10,130 nt of DNA from Oscillospiraceae bacterium (GTDB lineage Bacteria; Bacillota; Clostridia; Oscillospirales; Ruminococcaceae), in assembly GCA_902798675.1 (NCBI GenBank), contig CADBXQ010000124.1, positions 1 to 10,130 of the forward strand. Reading direction: 5' to 3'. The position numbers and the translations under genes were made by a program. Below, piece after piece: positions 1 through 6,948 of the stretch. Each line of letters begins with the position of its first letter. The stretch's first letter is position 1. Below the pieces are notes generated by a model. It saw only the letters and a list, made by a program, of their open reading frames with translations, searched no databases and had not been told where the DNA came from.

Positions 1-1471
1 AATCAGTCACGATGAACGCGCGCTTTTTTTTTATTATTTCCCCAAGCTCACGAATTGCAACTCCCAAACAGCCCTTTTTAAAATAAACCTTCTGAGGGGC
101 TCTAAACCAAAGCATATTCTCTCTCCTTTCAGCAACCTGCTTTATGTTGAGCAAATTCAAAACCCCAACATTGTCAGAAACCGAATTTCCTCCCCAAGAT
201 CCGCAGCCTAAGGTTAAAGAGGGAACAAGCGCGAAATTATATATATCACCTATTCCGCCCTGCGAAGACGGCATATTGACCAAAACGCGGCAGGTTTTCA
301 TTCTAGATTGAAATTCGTAAAGCCTGTCTTTTTGGGACAAAGTGTCAATATAAATGGAAGAAGTGTGTCCCAATCCGCCATCCTCAACCAGAGCTGAAGC
401 TTTAAAAACAGCGTCTTCAAAGCTTTGAGCTTTATACATCGCTAAAATTGGAGACAATTTTTCATGAGCAAACGGCTCCTCGGGGCCAACCGAATCAACC
501 TCGCCAATTAAAATTTTAACGTCTTGGTCAACCTCAAATCCCGCAAGTTTTGCAATTGTTGCGGGCGTCTGGCCAACAATCTTAGAGTTTAAAACCCCGT
601 CTATCAAAATTATTTTTCGAAGCTTTTCAAGCTCATCCTCATTTAAAAAGTGGCATCCCCTTAATTGGAACTCGCTCTTGACTTCTTTATATATTTTTTT
701 GTGAACAATGCAAGCCTGCTCGGATGCGCATATCATGCCATTATCGAAGGTTTTAGAGTGAATAATAGACATAACCGCCATTTTAACATCCGCAGATTCG
801 TCTATAACAGCAGGTGTGTTTCCGGCGCCAACTCCAATCGCGGGCTTTCCGGAAGAATATGCGGCTTTAACCATCCCCGGCCCACCAGTTGCAAGAATTA
901 TGTCAGACTCTTTCATCAAAGCATTTGTTAGCTCAAGCGAAGGCCTGTCAATCCAAGCAACAATGTTTTTTGGCGCTCCAGCCGCAACAGCAGCATCCAA
1001 AACAATTTTTGCAGCAGCAATTGTTGAATCTTTGGCTCTGGGATGGGGCGAGATGACTATGGCATTGCGGGTTTTTAGCGAAATCAAAATTTTAAAAATC
1101 GCTGTTGAAGTTGGGTTGGTTGTTGGGATAATTGCAGCAACAACCCCTAAAGGTTCAGCAATTTTAGCTAGTCCAAACGCCTTGTCGACTTCAATAACAC
1201 CACATGTTTTAGTGCTTTTATATTTATTATATATATATTCCGACGCATAGTGATTCTTTATCACCTTGTCTTCAACGATTCCCATTTTGGTTTCCGAAAC
1301 GGCAGCTTTAGCCAGCGAAATTCTTTGCCCATTTGCAGCAATTGCAGCCTTAAAAAATATTTCATCCACCTTATCCTGCGAAAATTTTGCATATTCTTCC
1401 TGAGATTTTCTGACTTGCTTTAATTTGGCGTTTAATTTTTCAACGCTATCAATAACAGATGTCTTATCCAC
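1..1471 (-). CDS. adhE: Bifunctional aldehyde-alcohol dehydrogenase AdhE, N-terminal part (cut by window edge)
   Basis: AdhE reduces acetyl-CoA to acetaldehyde and then ethanol with NADH, regenerating NAD in fermentation. The window holds 490 codons of a protein usually near 870-890 residues. The acetaldehyde dehydrogenase domain is complete: IPTTNPTSTAIFK at about 115-127, SPHPRAK at 141-147, ATGGPGMVKAAYSSGKPAIG at 194-213, the catalytic cysteine in MICASEQ (Cys248), and HEKLSP at 336-341. The linker (WFRAPQKVYF, about 455-464) leads into KRAFIVTD, the first strand of the iron-dependent alcohol dehydrogenase domain. That continuation shows a fused AdhE, not a stand-alone acetaldehyde dehydrogenase. 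The start is a GTG preceded by AAGAGGAG at 8 nt; an in-frame GTG three codons upstream overlaps that ribosome site and is less likely. It lies downstream of the M16 gene on the same strand. The identification is very secure; the C-terminal domain is unseen. Confidence 0.95.
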   Translation of the reverse strand, partial: MDKTSVIDSVEKLNAKLKQVRKSQEEYAKFSQDKVDEIFFKAAIAANGQRISLAKAAVSETKMGIVEDKVIKNHYASEYIYNKYKSTKTCGVIEVDKAFGLAKIAEPLGVVAAIIPTTNPTSTAIFKILISLKTRNAIVISPHPRAKDSTIAAAKIVLDAAVAAGAPKNIVAWIDRPSLELTNALMKESDIILATGGPGMVKAAYSSGKPAIGVGAGNTPAVIDESADVKMAVMSIIHSKTFDNGMICASEQACIVHKKIYKEVKSEFQLRGCHFLNEDELEKLRKIILIDGVLNSKIVGQTPATIAKLAGFEVDQDVKILIGEVDSVGPEEPFAHEKLSPILAMYKAQSFEDAVFKASALVEDGGLGHTSSIYIDTLSQKDRLYEFQSRMKTCRVLVNMPSSQGGIGDIYNFALVPSLTLGCGSWGGNSVSDNVGVLNLLNIKQVAERRENMLWFRAPQKVYFKKGCLGVAIRELGEIIKKKRAFIVTD

Positions 1472-1522
1472 AAAAACCACTCCTCTTAGTAATACTTGAG
1501 ATTTTTCACGTCTTTTTTTATA

Positions 1523-1558
1523 TATCTAATTTTACCACAAACCAAGCTCAAAATGCAA
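1523..1558 (-). promoter_or_regulatory. Possible promoter of adhE
   Basis: On the minus strand two overlapping sigma-A-like readings exist: TTGAGC (1546-1551), 17 bp, TAGATA (1523-1528); or TTGCAT (1553-1558), 18 bp, TAAAAT (1529-1534). Both lie in the 90-bp gap between the M16 stop codon and the adhE start. No Rex-type operator palindrome is visible. The match is moderate, and read-through from the M16 gene is also possible because no terminator is seen in the gap. Confidence 0.4.
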
Positions 1559-1561
1559 ATT

Positions 1562-3559
1562 TCACTTGGCAACAGCATATCCAACAAATCTTGCAGTTTT
1601 TATAAATTCTTGAATTTCATCCTTGCTTATGCTCAAAATATCGCTTTTCTCCGCAAAATCATCAGAGTGGTGGTAGGAATCACTGTCAAAAATTTTTTCC
1701 TTAACCGTTGATTTTGGAACATAATCGCTAAACCCTGCCAAATAAAGTCTGTTTTGGATGATATTATTTTTGATCAAGTTAAACAATTCGTCACTAACTT
1801 CAAAATTTTTCACTTTTTTTGCAAAATCATTCTCAAAAAAGTCAAGTATATTATCAAAAGCCACGCCTTCAGATGAACAAAAACATGTTAAATCTTTGTT
1901 TGAAGCAGAGCCACTGAGCAGCAAGTCGTGGTAAACCGCTCCTCGTTCTTGAAGCTCTTTAGTCACCAAACTTCGATTTAAAATTCTCATGGCCAGGCGA
2001 ATTTTACCAAGGTCATTTTTGCAAAAAGCCAGTTTAAATTTGTTGGTTAAAGAGTCTTTCCTCGCCCAGCTTCCATCATCTTTCAAAAGAACAATTTCTG
2101 CTGGTTTTTCCGTGAATTTTCGGGCTAAATCTTTATTAATGAAGCGCGCATCATCGTTTATGTCATCATAGCATATTTCATTTTCTTTAATAGTGAAAAA
2201 TCTATCGCTAAAAACATCATCACAAAGCGCATATGACCAAAGAATCCTTCCTGTCTCTTCATCGTGCGGAATGCCAAAATTTGATCTAAAATAGAAGCCA
2301 CTAACCTTGCTGGTTTCAATAGCTTTTGACAATATTTTGTTAAAGCTTAAAGGCAAACTTTTCTCGTCAAAATTTTTTGAATCATTTCCCATAATAGCAA
2401 CTTTTAAATAGTCGCAATCAGGAGAAGAACAAATCGACGCATCCACGCCATCAAACCCAAGTTTTTTTAAATATCCATTAGACCCAAGCTCACTTAAGGC
2501 GCAGCACATATTCCTAAAAGAACGCGCATCGCAATCCTTCACAGACCCCAGAGGATATGCCGCAACAGCACAATATTTATAGTTTTCCTGCTGACAAAGC
2601 GCAGCGCCAACTCCTCCAACGCTATATTCTTTAAAAAAACTGCCCCTGCCAGCCTGTGGCAATTTATAATCAACAACAACGTCTTTTTTTTCAAAGCCAT
2701 CCATATACTTTTCGTCAAATTGACGCATAATATCCTTAAAGTTGTTGCCGGATACTAAAACCAGCATGTTTGAAGGATGGATATACTTGTGGTATAGATC
2801 GCAAACATTTTCATAGCTGCAGTTAGAAATTTCTTCGGGAGTTCCGCCCTCTTGGAATTTGAATTTGTTGTCTGAATTCATTATAGAATTTTCAGTTTGG
2901 GTTTGATCTGGCATTTTAAACTGGTTTCTTTGCGCAACCTCCAAAAAAAGTCTTCCTCTTGTCAATTGCTTTCCATTTTGAGCTTTAACTTGACTAAAAA
3001 CCTCCGCTTTAAAAATATCTTCGCTGGAAAGAAATTTCGGATTTTTCAAAGCATCAATCAACTTAGAAACATCATTTGCGCAGCATCCACTATTTTTTGG
3101 AACATTTGGCATGTTAAAATATACACCGATCGGCAATGTGAATGCGCGGGGAGCAAAGTCTGGGTCATCCTCAGGGGCAAACGAAACAGTTCCATAAATG
3201 CAGTGTTCCAAAGCGTGAACCGCTCCTGTGTTGTCCTCGGAAGGAACCTTGTAAAAAACGCCAACACTGCCACACACGGGATCGATATCCATGCCGCAAC
3301 AAACAAAGCGCGCCCCAGTCCTTTGATGTCCATATTCTAAAGCATATTTTGCCGACTGATTTTCGCCTTCAGATATAGACCCATCCTTTTCAAACAAAAC
3401 CCGCTTCAAATCATAATTCTCAATCTTGTTTTCCTTTTTAACCCTTTCAACATCAGCGTTGTCAACAGCTTCGATCCAAATAACACTAAAACCGCCAACA
3501 ATGCTTACGCTAAAAACCAAAGCGCAAACAGTCCAAGCAGAAAATATTTTTTTTAACAC
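1562..3559 (-). CDS. M16-family (PreP/insulinase-like) metallopeptidase homologue, altered zinc site
   Basis: This 665-residue protein resembles the M16C presequence-protease group, which degrades peptides inside a clamshell chamber. Residues 8-30 are a hydrophobic segment after MLKK, so it is probably exported or membrane-anchored. The inverted zinc motif HxxEH is present as HALEH (115-119), preceded by EDNTG as in PreP-like proteins. YHKYIHPSNMLVLVSGN (256-272) matches the family pattern that follows the catalytic helix. The third zinc ligand, normally Glu in a V-x-x-E-(M/L/I) context, appears by eye alignment as Gln190 in VFSQVK, so activity is doubtful. At 665 residues it is far shorter than PreP (about 970). 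It has 21 cysteines, with CC pairs at 87-88, 159-160 and 352-353. The start is a GTG three bases after the rubrerythrin stop, with only a weak ribosome site, suggesting translational coupling. Family assignment is good; substrate and activity are unknown. Confidence 0.8.
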   Translation of the reverse strand: MLKKIFSAWTVCALVFSVSIVGGFSVIWIEAVDNADVERVKKENKIENYDLKRVLFEKDGSISEGENQSAKYALEYGHQRTGARFVCCGMDIDPVCGSVGVFYKVPSEDNTGAVHALEHCIYGTVSFAPEDDPDFAPRAFTLPIGVYFNMPNVPKNSGCCANDVSKLIDALKNPKFLSSEDIFKAEVFSQVKAQNGKQLTRGRLFLEVAQRNQFKMPDQTQTENSIMNSDNKFKFQEGGTPEEISNCSYENVCDLYHKYIHPSNMLVLVSGNNFKDIMRQFDEKYMDGFEKKDVVVDYKLPQAGRGSFFKEYSVGGVGAALCQQENYKYCAVAAYPLGSVKDCDARSFRNMCCALSELGSNGYLKKLGFDGVDASICSSPDCDYLKVAIMGNDSKNFDEKSLPLSFNKILSKAIETSKVSGFYFRSNFGIPHDEETGRILWSYALCDDVFSDRFFTIKENEICYDDINDDARFINKDLARKFTEKPAEIVLLKDDGSWARKDSLTNKFKLAFCKNDLGKIRLAMRILNRSLVTKELQERGAVYHDLLLSGSASNKDLTCFCSSEGVAFDNILDFFENDFAKKVKNFEVSDELFNLIKNNIIQNRLYLAGFSDYVPKSTVKEKIFDSDSYHHSDDFAEKSDILSISKDEIQEFIKTARFVGYAVAK

Positions 3560-3562
3560 CGC

Positions 3563-4090
3563 CTAATTTTTCCTCTCAAAAAATGCTTTGGGATGGGAGC
3601 ATATTGGACAAACCTCAGGGGCAGCTTTTCCAAAGTGTATATGGCCGCAATTCCTGCAAATCCAGGCGCACTCGCCGTCAGCTTTAAAGACTTTATCGCT
3701 GTTTAAACATTCGATAATGCTATTGTATCTTGATTCGTGGTTCTTTTCAATTTTTGCGACGCCTTCAAACAGGTCTGCTATATCGTCAAAGCCCTCCTCT
3801 CGCGCCTCTTTCGCAAAATCAGCATACATGCTAGTCCACTCAAAGTTTTCGCCAGACGCCGAATCTTTCAGGTTTTCAACCGTTGACGGAATCCCGTTAT
3901 TTATCAATTTAAACCAAATTTTTGCATGCTCATGTTCATTATGCGCAGTTTCAGAAAATATCCCCGCTATTTTTTCATAACCTTCTTTTTTTGCACGAGA
4001 CGCATAGTAAGTGTATTTAATCGAAGCTTGCGACTCCCCAGCAAAAGCCAATTTAAGATTTTGTTCTGTTTTAGTTCCTTTCAAGTTCAT
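3563..4090 (-). CDS. rbr: Rubrerythrin
   Basis: Rubrerythrin is a cytoplasmic non-haem diiron peroxidase that protects anaerobes by reducing hydrogen peroxide, taking electrons through its rubredoxin domain. The 175 residues match the usual family length. The ferritin-like four-helix part carries the expected diiron ligands: Glu19 (AGES), Glu52 and His55 (NEHEH), Glu95 and Glu98 (KEAREE), and Glu115 and His118 (EKNH). The C-terminal rubredoxin-like domain has Cys145-x-x-Cys148 (CRNCG) and Cys161-x-x-Cys164 (CPICS). The ATG is preceded by GGAGGG at about 8 nt. It is the first gene of a minus-strand unit behind a consensus promoter, and the M16 gene begins three bases after its stop. No key residue is missing. 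Confidence 0.97.
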   Translation of the reverse strand: MNLKGTKTEQNLKLAFAGESQASIKYTYYASRAKKEGYEKIAGIFSETAHNEHEHAKIWFKLINNGIPSTVENLKDSASGENFEWTSMYADFAKEAREEGFDDIADLFEGVAKIEKNHESRYNSIIECLNSDKVFKADGECAWICRNCGHIHFGKAAPEVCPICSHPKAFFERKN

Positions 4091-4125
4091 AAAGCAAGAC
4101 CCTCCAAAAAATATATTTTAGCCCA

Positions 4126-4154
4126 ATTATACCATATATGTTCCATTTTGTCAA
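4126..4154 (-). promoter_or_regulatory. Consensus sigma-A promoter for the rubrerythrin-M16 unit
   Basis: On the minus strand TTGACA (4149-4154) is separated by 17 bp from TATAAT (4126-4131), with TG one base upstream of the -10 (extended -10). Both hexamers match the consensus exactly. The leader to the rubrerythrin ATG is about 30 nt and holds the GGAGGG ribosome site. No PerR-like palindrome is evident, so strong constitutive expression is the simplest reading. Confidence 0.85.
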
Positions 4155-4168
4155 TACCCCCAATTTAA

Positions 4169-4195
4169 AAAACACGAAGATAATTTGTGTGTTTT
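4169..4195 (-). terminator. Weak terminator-like hairpin beside the inverted-repeat element
   Basis: Read on the minus strand, AAAACAC and GTGTTTT form a 7-bp stem with a 13-nt loop, followed by a T-run. It sits at the left boundary of the structured element and could end a transcript coming from it. The stem is short and AT-rich, so this is tentative. Confidence 0.25.
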
Positions 4196-4215
4196 GATTA
4201 GGCTATATTTGTCCC
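4193..4215 (+). repeat. Left arm of 23-bp inverted repeat
   Basis: This arm begins TTTGATTAGG and ends TATATTTGTCCC. It is the reverse complement of 4642-4664 with a single mismatch at position 11 (C here, T in the other arm's complement). Similarity stops sharply on the inner side. No clear target-site duplication flanks the pair. Confidence 0.85.
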
Positions 4216-4641
4216 CTTTAAAGCCTCTCTTTAAAACATCCGATTTTTTGCCCAAAAATTTCCGATAAATTCATATATCCTCGACTGCGTTAAAAAAAAC
4301 AATGCAAAAGCTGGGTGAATGCCGCCGGCTCACAACTGACTGTAATATTAAACCTTGCTCAAGCGCAAGTTTCTTTGGAGCCATCCCTAACAAGCGGTAG
4401 GTGAATGTCCGCGAGGGGAGGGGCGTTTCGAGTTGTCACGCTTTTTGACCTTGGCTTGTTGAGGAAATTTTTTAAAGAGCTTGGCGCTTTACATTGGGTT
4501 TAAATTGCACGGATTATGGTTTGCGGGAGGCGTTTGGGTTGGTTTTATTATTTGTTTTTTTAAGGTGCTTTTGAGGGCGGTTCAATTTGAGCTTTAGTTT
4601 TTTAATTAAAGAGCCGATCTTTTCAAGGAAAGGATTGAATT

Positions 4642-4664
4642 GGGACAAATATAACCTAATCAAA
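4642..4664 (-). repeat. Right arm of 23-bp inverted repeat
   Basis: This arm runs from GGGACAAATATA to CCTAATCAAA and is the reverse complement of 4193-4215 with one mismatch. It lies about 100 bp upstream of the fabV promoter. Confidence 0.85.
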
Positions 4665-4763
4665 TCAAACCATTAGTGTTGATTAAAAAATGCTTGACTT
4701 TTTGTTTATTGTTATACACCAATTGTGTGATTACGCTTAGAGTCTGATTAAATTTTTTTGCTG

Positions 4764-4791
4764 TTGACATTTTAAATTTATCTGCTATAAT
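4764..4791 (+). promoter_or_regulatory. Sigma-A promoter of fabV
   Basis: TTGACA (4764-4769), a 16-bp spacer and TATAAT (4786-4791), with TG one base before the -10. The predicted start near 4798 leaves a leader of about 45 nt before the ATG. No FapR- or FabT-type palindrome could be recognised with confidence. Confidence 0.8.
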
Positions 4792-4842
4792 ATGTAAATG
4801 ATTTGTTTTTTGAGTTAAATTTATTAGGAGCGTGGAATTTGA

Positions 4843-5922
4843 ATGATTGTTAAGCCGAGAATTCGTGGAGATATTTGCACAACAGCTCATCCTAAGGGGT
4901 GTTTTGAAAATGTTAAAAGGCAGGTTGATTATGTAAAAAGCAGGCCTAGATTTAATGTTGGAAAAAAGGTTTTAGTCATAGGCTGTTCGACAGGATATGG
5001 CCTTGCTTCGAGGATTTGCTGCGCTTTTGGTCAAAATGCCTCGACTGTTGGGGTTATGTTTGAGCGCAGGGCTAGGCCTAAAAAAACCGCAACTGCTGGG
5101 TGGTATAACACTGCGGCTTTTGAAACAATTGCAAAAAAACACGGATTATATGCTAAAACCATAAATGGCGATGCATTTTCGACCGAAGTCAAAAATAAAA
5201 CAATAGATCTTATAAAATCGGATTTGGGCAAGGTTGATATGATTATATATAGTCTCGCTGCGCCCAGAAGAGTTATGCCGGATCAAACGCAAGTCTCGTC
5301 TGTTTTGAAAACAATTGGCAAGCAACACACCGGCAAGACGCTGAATCTTAGGGACAGGACTTTGGCCGAGGTGACGATTCCTTGCGCAACCCAGCAGGAA
5401 ATCGACGAAACTGTTAAAGTCATGGGCGGCGGCGACTGGAAGGATTGGGATGGAACGATTGGGGCTGCTAAAGATCATCTCCTAAAAACTGCAAATGAAA
5501 TAACAAATGAGGTTGGCGGGGTTAAAGCATATATTTCGGTTAATAAAGCTCTTGTGACTCAGTCCAGCGCCGCTATTCCAATTGTTCCTTTATATATAAC
5601 AGTTCTTTATAAGATTATGAAAGATCGCGGCGTTCATGAAAATTGCATTGAGCAGATGTATAGGCTGTTTGGCGAAAAATTTGGCCAAAAGCTCAGTTTT
5701 GATGAAAAAGGTCGGATCAGGATTGATGATTATGAAATGAAAATTGACATCCAGCAAAAAGTTTTGGATTCGTTTAGCAGAATAAACAACGATAATGTCG
5801 AAGAGTTGGCTGATATTGATGGATATTGGCAGGATTTTTATGAAATGTTTGGATTTGGCTTTTCAAACGTTGATTATGATGAAGATGTTGATATAGACGT
5901 TGACATTTTAAGCATTGATTAA
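4843..5922 (+). CDS. fabV: FabV/TER-type trans-2-enoyl-CoA(ACP) reductase with internal deletion of the catalytic segment
   Basis: FabV/TER enzymes reduce trans-2-enoyl-ACP or -CoA with NADH, in fatty-acid elongation or butyrate-type fermentation. The match is strong along the protein: MIVKPRIRGDICTTAHPKGC (1-20), the cofactor loop IGCSTGYGLASR (47-58), AGWYNTAAF (85-93), INGDAFS (107-113), VNKALVTQSSAAIP (233-246), CIEQMYRLF (268-276) and GRIRIDDYE (290-298). It has 359 residues, whereas the family is usually near 395-400. The deficit sits at 200-203: MGGGDWKDW runs straight into DGTIGAAK, where family members have about 32 more residues including AYSYIGPE and the Tyr of the Tyr-x8-Lys pair. 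Lys210 remains, but Asp201 occupies the Tyr position, so the product is probably inactive. The frame is kept. A short acidic tail (DYDEDVDIDVD, 344-354) ends the protein. AGGAG precedes the ATG by 12 nt; it has its own promoter and terminator. Family very secure, function doubtful. Confidence 0.92.
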   Translation: MIVKPRIRGDICTTAHPKGCFENVKRQVDYVKSRPRFNVGKKVLVIGCSTGYGLASRICCAFGQNASTVGVMFERRARPKKTATAGWYNTAAFETIAKKHGLYAKTINGDAFSTEVKNKTIDLIKSDLGKVDMIIYSLAAPRRVMPDQTQVSSVLKTIGKQHTGKTLNLRDRTLAEVTIPCATQQEIDETVKVMGGGDWKDWDGTIGAAKDHLLKTANEITNEVGGVKAYISVNKALVTQSSAAIPIVPLYITVLYKIMKDRGVHENCIEQMYRLFGEKFGQKLSFDEKGRIRIDDYEMKIDIQQKVLDSFSRINNDNVEELADIDGYWQDFYEMFGFGFSNVDYDEDVDIDVDILSID

Positions 5923-5946
5923 AATATTTTAATTGGTTTTTATAGA

Positions 5947-5993
5947 AAAACACACACAAGACCGTATGTGCTTTGTGTGTGTTTTATTTTTTT
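5947..5993 (+). terminator. Intrinsic terminator after fabV
   Basis: A perfect 13-bp stem, AAAACACACACAA (5947-5959) with its complement (5973-5985), has a 13-nt loop and is followed by A and seven T. It lies 25 bp after the fabV stop and separates fabV from dpaA. The A-rich left side means it could also act on the opposite strand. Confidence 0.85.
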
Positions 5994-5997
5994 AGTA

Positions 5998-6025
5998 ACT
6001 TTAAAATATAAAAAAACATATGTTT
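5998..6025 (+). promoter_or_regulatory. Possible sporulation (sigma-K-like) promoter of dpaAB
   Basis: Between the fabV terminator and dpaA no good sigma-A pair is seen. AC at 5998-5999, 17 bp, then CATATGTTTA (6017-6026) resembles the sigma-K pattern AC-N16/17-CATANNNTA with one mismatch near its 3' end. In Bacillus subtilis the equivalent spoVF operon is sigma-K controlled, which makes the site plausible. The region is so AT-rich that chance is a serious alternative. Confidence 0.3.
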
Positions 6026-6048
6026 ATATTAAGAGTGTTTTTTTTATT

Positions 6049-6053
6049 AGGAG
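6049..6053 (+). promoter_or_regulatory. Ribosome site that sets the dpaA start at a TTG
   Basis: AGGAG at 6049-6053 is the only good Shine-Dalgarno upstream of dpaA. It lies 11 nt before the in-frame TTG at 6065. The first in-frame ATG (6020) has no ribosome site and would add a tryptophan-containing hydrophobic stretch not expected in DpaA. Confidence 0.65.
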
Positions 6054-6064
6054 TGTGGTGGAAT

Positions 6065-6934
6065 TTGTTATTTGATTTTTCAATAATTGGCGGGGATGAC
6101 AGGCAGGCATATATGGCTGATAATTTAAGTGATATGAATTTTAAAATTATAACATATGGTCTAAATTTAAAGACAGTAAACGAAACAATCAAACAGGCAA
6201 ACTCCATCAAAGACGCGCTGAAACATTCGAAAAATGTGATATGCCCGATTCCATTTACAAGAGATAATGTTTCATTTGTGAGCCAAGTCAAAAATTTTAG
6301 TCTGTCAATCCAAGAACTCAAAAACAATCTTGATTCAAAACATCGTGTTTTTGGCGGGTGTATACCTGATGATTTTGTGAAATTTGCAGACAAGAGAAAT
6401 ATATTTTTGTATGATTATATGAAAAATGAACGTTTTGTTATATTTAACGCTATAGCAACAGCGGAAGCAGCAATCGCTCAGGCCATATTGAACAGTCCGC
6501 TTAACATGCATTCAAGCAAATGTTTGGTTTTAGGATTTGGAAGGTGTGGGAAATTAATTGCAAATAAGCTAAAAAATCTTTGTGAAACCGTCGCGATATG
6601 CACACGAAACGAAAATGACAGGGCTTTGGCAGATGCATATGGATATGAAACTTTTGATTTATTTATGTTACAAAGAAATATTAAAGACTTTAATTATATA
6701 TTTAATACTATTCCGGCAACAATTTTGAAAAAAGAATTAATTGAAAATATATCAAAAGATGCATTTATTTTAGACATAACTGAGTCGGGGGCGGATTTAA
6801 AAGAGTGTTTAAAAAAATCCATTAATTTAAAAATTAGCCTAGCTATTCCGGGAAAATTCAAACCAAAATCTTCAGCAGATGCCCTAACAAATCTAACATT
6901 GCAAATAATAAATGAGACTAAATCTAAAATATAG
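6065..6934 (+). CDS. dpaA: Dipicolinate synthase subunit A
   Basis: DpaA (SpoVFA) and DpaB together oxidise the lysine-pathway intermediate (dihydrodipicolinate level) to dipicolinic acid, which is loaded into the spore core. With the TTG start the protein has 289 residues, close to the Bacillus subtilis length of about 297. An N-terminal SIIGGDDRQ (6-14) matches the family start, NAIATAEAAI (128-137) precedes the nucleotide-binding loop LGFGRCGKLIA (156-166), and FNTIPATIL (213-221) follows. The C-terminus SLAIPGKFKPKSSAD resembles the family's GLPG-PKTA ending. No internal loss is apparent, unlike fabV and asnB. dpaB begins 14 nt after the stop. An in-frame ATG at 6020 would give 304 residues, and a GTG at 6053 overlaps the ribosome site; both are judged less likely. 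Confidence 0.9.
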   Translation: MLFDFSIIGGDDRQAYMADNLSDMNFKIITYGLNLKTVNETIKQANSIKDALKHSKNVICPIPFTRDNVSFVSQVKNFSLSIQELKNNLDSKHRVFGGCIPDDFVKFADKRNIFLYDYMKNERFVIFNAIATAEAAIAQAILNSPLNMHSSKCLVLGFGRCGKLIANKLKNLCETVAICTRNENDRALADAYGYETFDLFMLQRNIKDFNYIFNTIPATILKKELIENISKDAFILDITESGADLKECLKKSINLKISLAIPGKFKPKSSADALTNLTLQIINETKSKI

Positions 6935-6948
6935 GAAGGAGTGATATA

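Larger units (their letters stand above)
4193..4664. ncRNA. Candidate large structured RNA, or a small non-autonomous element, closed by an inverted repeat
   Basis: This segment fills most of the 688-bp gap between rubrerythrin and fabV and holds no plausible protein gene. The terminal 23-bp inverted repeat would pair as a long closing stem. Inside, the core (about 4305-4440) is GC-richer than its surroundings and has several stems: AGCTGG/CCGGCT (4309-4314/4325-4330); ACAACT/AGTTGT (4332-4337/4431-4436), enclosing CTTGC/GCAAG (4354-4358/4365-4369) and TCCCT/AGGGG (4384-4388/4414-4418) around GCGG/CCGC (4394-4397/4409-4412). Near the right end ATCTTTTC/GAAAGGAT (4617-4624/4628-4635) forms an 8-bp hairpin. 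The octamer GGTGAATG lies in or beside the loops of two hairpins (4314-4321 and 4400-4407). I do not recognise a known RNA family, and no internal promoter is clear on either strand. A MITE-like element with structured ends is the alternative. Confidence 0.45.

Noticed and set aside
816..1250. Plus-strand open frame of 144 codons rich in Ala
   Set aside because: It lies wholly antisense to the well-conserved adhE coding sequence and has no ribosome site of its own; it is a shadow of that gene.
4436..4620. Apparent likeness between the element interior and the 9505-9660 region (CCTTGGCTTTGTTG and GCGCTTTA-TTGGG words)
   Set aside because: Shared words are short and not in consistent spacing; by eye this is not enough to call a repeat family.
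4186..4664. Group II intron beginning at GTGTG
   Set aside because: No domain V sequence of the usual kind near the 3' end and no reverse transcriptase; the terminal inverted repeat is not an intron feature.
4193..4664. tmRNA, RNase P or 6S RNA
   Set aside because: The tRNA-like ends of tmRNA and the conserved blocks of RNase P were not found, and the size and closing stem do not suit 6S RNA.
4660..4890. Minus-strand 76-codon frame upstream of fabV
   Set aside because: Low-complexity Asn/Thr/Ser composition, overlaps the fabV promoter and start in antisense, and has no ribosome site.
6020..6064. Upstream ATG start for dpaA adding 15 residues
   Set aside because: No Shine-Dalgarno before it, it overlaps the possible promoter, and the good AGGAG lies downstream; the TTG at 6065 fits family N-termini better.
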